This document shows, piece after piece, positions 33,052 through 35,246 of a stretch of DNA of 35,246 bases. The stretch is taken from the NCBI GenBank assembly GCA_013286575.1, contig JABDFL010000010.1, forward strand, positions 1-35,246, written 5' to 3'. Within the stretch, counting starts at the first letter, position 1, and every line of letters begins with the position of its first letter. Below the pieces are notes generated by a model. That model did no database searches. It had not been told where the DNA came from and was given only the letters and a program-made list of their open reading frames with translations. Both the position numbers and the translations under genes were made by a program. Origin of the DNA: Candidatus Omnitrophota bacterium (GTDB lineage: Bacteria > Omnitrophota > Gorgyraeia > Zapsychrales > Fredricksoniimonadaceae).

Positions 33052-34464
33052 ATGAGCAAACATTATCATTTGATCGGTATTGGCGGGATTGGCATGGGGA
33101 CCCTGGCTTCTTTGCTTTTGGATAAAGGGCATAAGGTGAGCGGCTCGGACTTGAAAGACAATGACATGTGCCGGGGGCTTCGCGCCAAAGGGGTGGTCAT
33201 CCATATAGAACATAAGACCAGCAATGTTGTTAAGGGCACTGATTATGTTGTCTATTCTTCCGCGGTCAGGGTCAATAACCCTGAACTTATTGAAGCAGTG
33301 AGCCGTAATGTTCCTGTCCTGCGCCGGGCAGAAGTATTGGCCCAGCTGGTCAACAGCCAGGTCGGGATCACCATTGCCGGCGCGCATGGCAAGACAACAA
33401 CGACGTCGATGGTTTCAAGCCTTTTGATCAACGCGGGCCTTAAACCCACGACCGCCATCGGCGGGATCATCAACGGCCAGGCGGCATATAATGCCAATTT
33501 AGGAGAAGGTAAATATTTTGTGGCTGAAGTTGATGAAAGTGACGGGACCTTCCTTTATTTTAATCCGCATTACTCAATCATTACCAATATGGATTTTGAG
33601 CACGTGGATTTTTATAAGAATTGGGAAGGCATCACCCAGGCCTATGCCAAGTTTATGGCCTGCACCAAGAAGGAGGGGTGTTTGATTGTCTGCGGTGAGG
33701 ACAAGAAGCTCATTGAGCTGGTGCGCCAACAGAAGGTCCCGGCAATCACTTACGGCATGAGCGACGAACAAGAGGTGTATGCCACGCGAGTGCTGACGGA
33801 CGGGTTCCAGTCTTCTTTTTCATGCCATACCAAGAAGGGCAAGCTGGGTGATTTTGAACTCAACGTCCCGGGCAGGCATAATATTTTAAATGCTTTGGCG
33901 TGCATCAGCCTGGGATTACAGCTGGGCATTCCTTATGAAGTCATGTTTAAGACGCTTAAGAATTTTACCGGGGTCAAACGCCGTTTCCAGTTGAAAGGCC
34001 GTGTCAATGAGGTGACGGTGATCGATGATTACGGCCATCATCCCACTGAAATTGCGGCGACCCTTAATGCCGCGCGCCTATTCCATCCCAAGCGCCTGGT
34101 CACTGTATTTCAACCTCACCGGTATTCCAGGACTAAATTTCTTCTGGATGAATTTGTAGGGTCTTTAAGCCTCAGCGATGAACTGGTATTGACGGACATT
34201 TATGCGGCCAGCGAGAAGGTCTCTGAAGGTGTGGGGATCGCGGCATTGCTTGAGAAATTACAAAAAATACTGGGGCCCAGGGTCGTGTTTTTAAAAAAAG
34301 AAGGCATTTTGAAGCATTTACAGGAGTATGTTCAGCCAGGCGACATGGTCATTTTTCTGGGGGCAGGGGACATTTATCATCTTTCCGATGAATTGGTTAA
34401 AATTTTAAATTTAGAAATGGATTCCCGCTTCCGCGGGAATGACAAGGCTTTGAGAGCATCATGA
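33052..34464 (+). CDS. murC: UDP-N-acetylmuramate:L-alanine ligase MurC
   Basis: MurC attaches L-alanine to UDP-MurNAc, the first stem-peptide step. I chose the ATG at 33052 (470 aa) over the track's TTG at 33028; AAGGATAGGA lies just upstream, and the protein then begins SKHYHLIGIGGIGMGTLASL, the family's N-terminal glycine loop. Further motifs are GSDLKDND, VVYSSAVRVNNPE, the ATP loop AGAHGKTTTTSMVSSL, VAEVDESDGTFL, NMDFEHVDFY, PGRHNILNALA, DDYGHHPTEI and FQPHRYSRTKF. The last residues ([15 protein letters not shown]) come from a family B repeat read in frame. ATGA overlap with ddl. Confidence 0.96.
   Translation: MSKHYHLIGIGGIGMGTLASLLLDKGHKVSGSDLKDNDMCRGLRAKGVVIHIEHKTSNVVKGTDYVVYSSAVRVNNPELIEAVSRNVPVLRRAEVLAQLVNSQVGITIAGAHGKTTTTSMVSSLLINAGLKPTTAIGGIINGQAAYNANLGEGKYFVAEVDESDGTFLYFNPHYSIITNMDFEHVDFYKNWEGITQAYAKFMACTKKEGCLIVCGEDKKLIELVRQQKVPAITYGMSDEQEVYATRVLTDGFQSSFSCHTKKGKLGDFELNVPGRHNILNALACISLGLQLGIPYEVMFKTLKNFTGVKRRFQLKGRVNEVTVIDDYGHHPTEIAATLNAARLFHPKRLVTVFQPHRYSRTKFLLDEFVGSLSLSDELVLTDIYAASEKVSEGVGIAALLEKLQKILGPRVVFLKKEGILKHLQEYVQPGDMVIFLGAGDIYHLSDELVKILNLEMDSRFRGNDKALRAS
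34418..34444 (+). repeat. Palindromic repeat family B, copy 3, inside murC
   Basis: ATTCCCGC-TTCC-GCGGGAAT with GACA, in frame at the 3' end of murC, where it encodes DSRFRGND. Confidence 0.88.
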
Positions 34465-35246
34465 GTCGTCAGTCATATGGAACAATAGGCGTGTTGATGG
34501 GAGGCTATTCCTCGGAGCGGGAGATTTCTTTGCGTTCCGGCCAGGCAGTGGCTGAGGCTTTGTCCCAGGAAGGCCACCGTGTTTTACCTTTGGATATAAC
34601 CACGGATGATACAGCCAAAATCATCCAGCAGATCCAGGCCATCCCGTTGGACATTGCCTTCATCGCCCTGCACGGGCGCCTGGGAGAGGATGGCGTGATC
34701 CAGGGCATTTTAGAAAAACTGGAAATCCCTTATACCGGATCGGGTGTTAAGGCCAGCCAACTGGCCTTTAACAAAATCCTGACCCAAAAAACACTTGAGG
34801 CGGCCGGTTTGCCGGTGCCGGCGCATTTTTTTATTACCGACGGAAGAAATGTGGATTTTAAAACGGCCTGGGCCCAGATCAAATCAACACCCCTGGTCGT
34901 CAAGCCTGCCTGCGAAGGGTCAAGCATCGGTGTGCATATTGTGCGCCACCCCTCCGAGTGGGAACCGGCTTTTAAAAACGCCTCAAGCTATGGGCCGCAG
35001 ATCATCGTCGAAGAATTTATCAAGGGCCGTGAATTCACCGCGGGGATCTTTGACCGCGAGGCCCTGGCCCCGGTCGAAATTTGTCCCAAATCGAATTTCT
35101 TTAGTTTCAACGCCAAATATCAAAAAGGGGCGACCCGGTACGTATGCCCGGCAGAAATCCCTGAACATTTGACCCGCAAAATCAAAGAGCTGTCAGTGGC
35201 CGCCTATAATGCTTTAGGCTGTGAGGGCTTTGCCAGGGTGGATTTG
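34461..35246 (+). CDS. ddl: D-alanine--D-alanine ligase (partial, runs off window)
   Basis: Ddl makes the D-Ala-D-Ala dipeptide used by MurF. The frame (262 codons to the window edge, missing from the ORF track because no stop is reached) begins MSRQSYGTIGVLMGGYSSER followed by EISLRSG, the N-terminal signature. It continues with FIALHGRLGEDGVIQGILE, LEIPYTGSGVKASQLAFNK, the ATP-grasp VVKPACEGSSIGV, EFIKGREFTAGI, NAKYQKGATRYVCPAEI and GCEGFARVDL. The remaining part with the last metal ligands lies outside. The start is the ATG in the ATGA overlap with murC. murB is not between them, although it often is in such clusters. Confidence 0.96.
   Translation, partial: MSRQSYGTIGVLMGGYSSEREISLRSGQAVAEALSQEGHRVLPLDITTDDTAKIIQQIQAIPLDIAFIALHGRLGEDGVIQGILEKLEIPYTGSGVKASQLAFNKILTQKTLEAAGLPVPAHFFITDGRNVDFKTAWAQIKSTPLVVKPACEGSSIGVHIVRHPSEWEPAFKNASSYGPQIIVEEFIKGREFTAGIFDREALAPVEICPKSNFFSFNAKYQKGATRYVCPAEIPEHLTRKIKELSVAAYNALGCEGFARVDL

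Overview
The window reads as bacterial chromosome, and its character suggests Candidatus Omnitrophota (formerly OP3) or a close relative. That assignment is an inference. It rests on two very large modular proteins with a shared N-terminal module, a shared C-terminal module and internal D-x-A-M linkers, which I recall from Omnitrophota genomes, and on a complete Gram-negative style cell-wall cluster. Every gene I accept is on the + strand.

Layout. (1) 1-4442: a broken large modular protein. An N-module remnant is separated from a 1366-codon frame that carries a SAM-methyltransferase-like domain, a J-domain-like segment and the C-terminal module. (2) 4443-5222: a good promoter, then a DUF5678-like small protein and a retropepsin-like aspartic protease in a 4-nt overlap. 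(3) 5223-5626: tRNA-Pro(CGG) with its own promoter. Immediately downstream is a short palindromic element that re-creates the tRNA 3' end, followed by the tail of a CopG-type antitoxin gene. (4) 5627-9377: acyP, ligA, a small lipoprotein and xerD. (5) 9387-9559: a 173-nt imperfect hairpin. (6) 9580-13266: a short CCA-adding/poly(A)-polymerase family gene, rbfA, nrnA, truB and ribF, a translation/tRNA-maturation operon with ATGA overlaps. (7) 13292-20851: a second giant modular protein of 2519 aa, exported, with six internal D-x-A-M sites and a receiver-like domain. (8) 20956-35246: the dcw cluster mraZ-rsmH-ftsL-ftsI-murE-murF-mraY-murD-ftsW-murG-(gluzincin peptidase)-murC-ddl. It is driven by a near-consensus sigma-70 promoter followed by three 10-bp-phased repeats that look like MraZ boxes.

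The dcw genes supply the lipid II pathway (MurC, D, E, F, MraY, MurG), the septal SEDS/PBP pair (FtsW/FtsI), FtsL and the D-Ala-D-Ala ligase. murB is absent from the usual place between murC and ddl. A peptidase-MA-like gene is inserted between murG and murC.

The most notable signals beyond ordinary genes are these. Two families of short palindromic repeats sit on stop codons and also inside coding sequence. One copy forms an insert in MurD, one encodes the signal peptide of the peptidase, and one encodes the C-terminal tail of MurC. The two giant proteins look like modular chains punctuated by D-x-A-M motifs. Large foldback elements lie between xerD and cca and between mraY and murD. The tRNA-Pro 3' end is duplicated by a structured element. 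No CRISPR array, rRNA, insertion sequence or recognisable riboswitch was seen.
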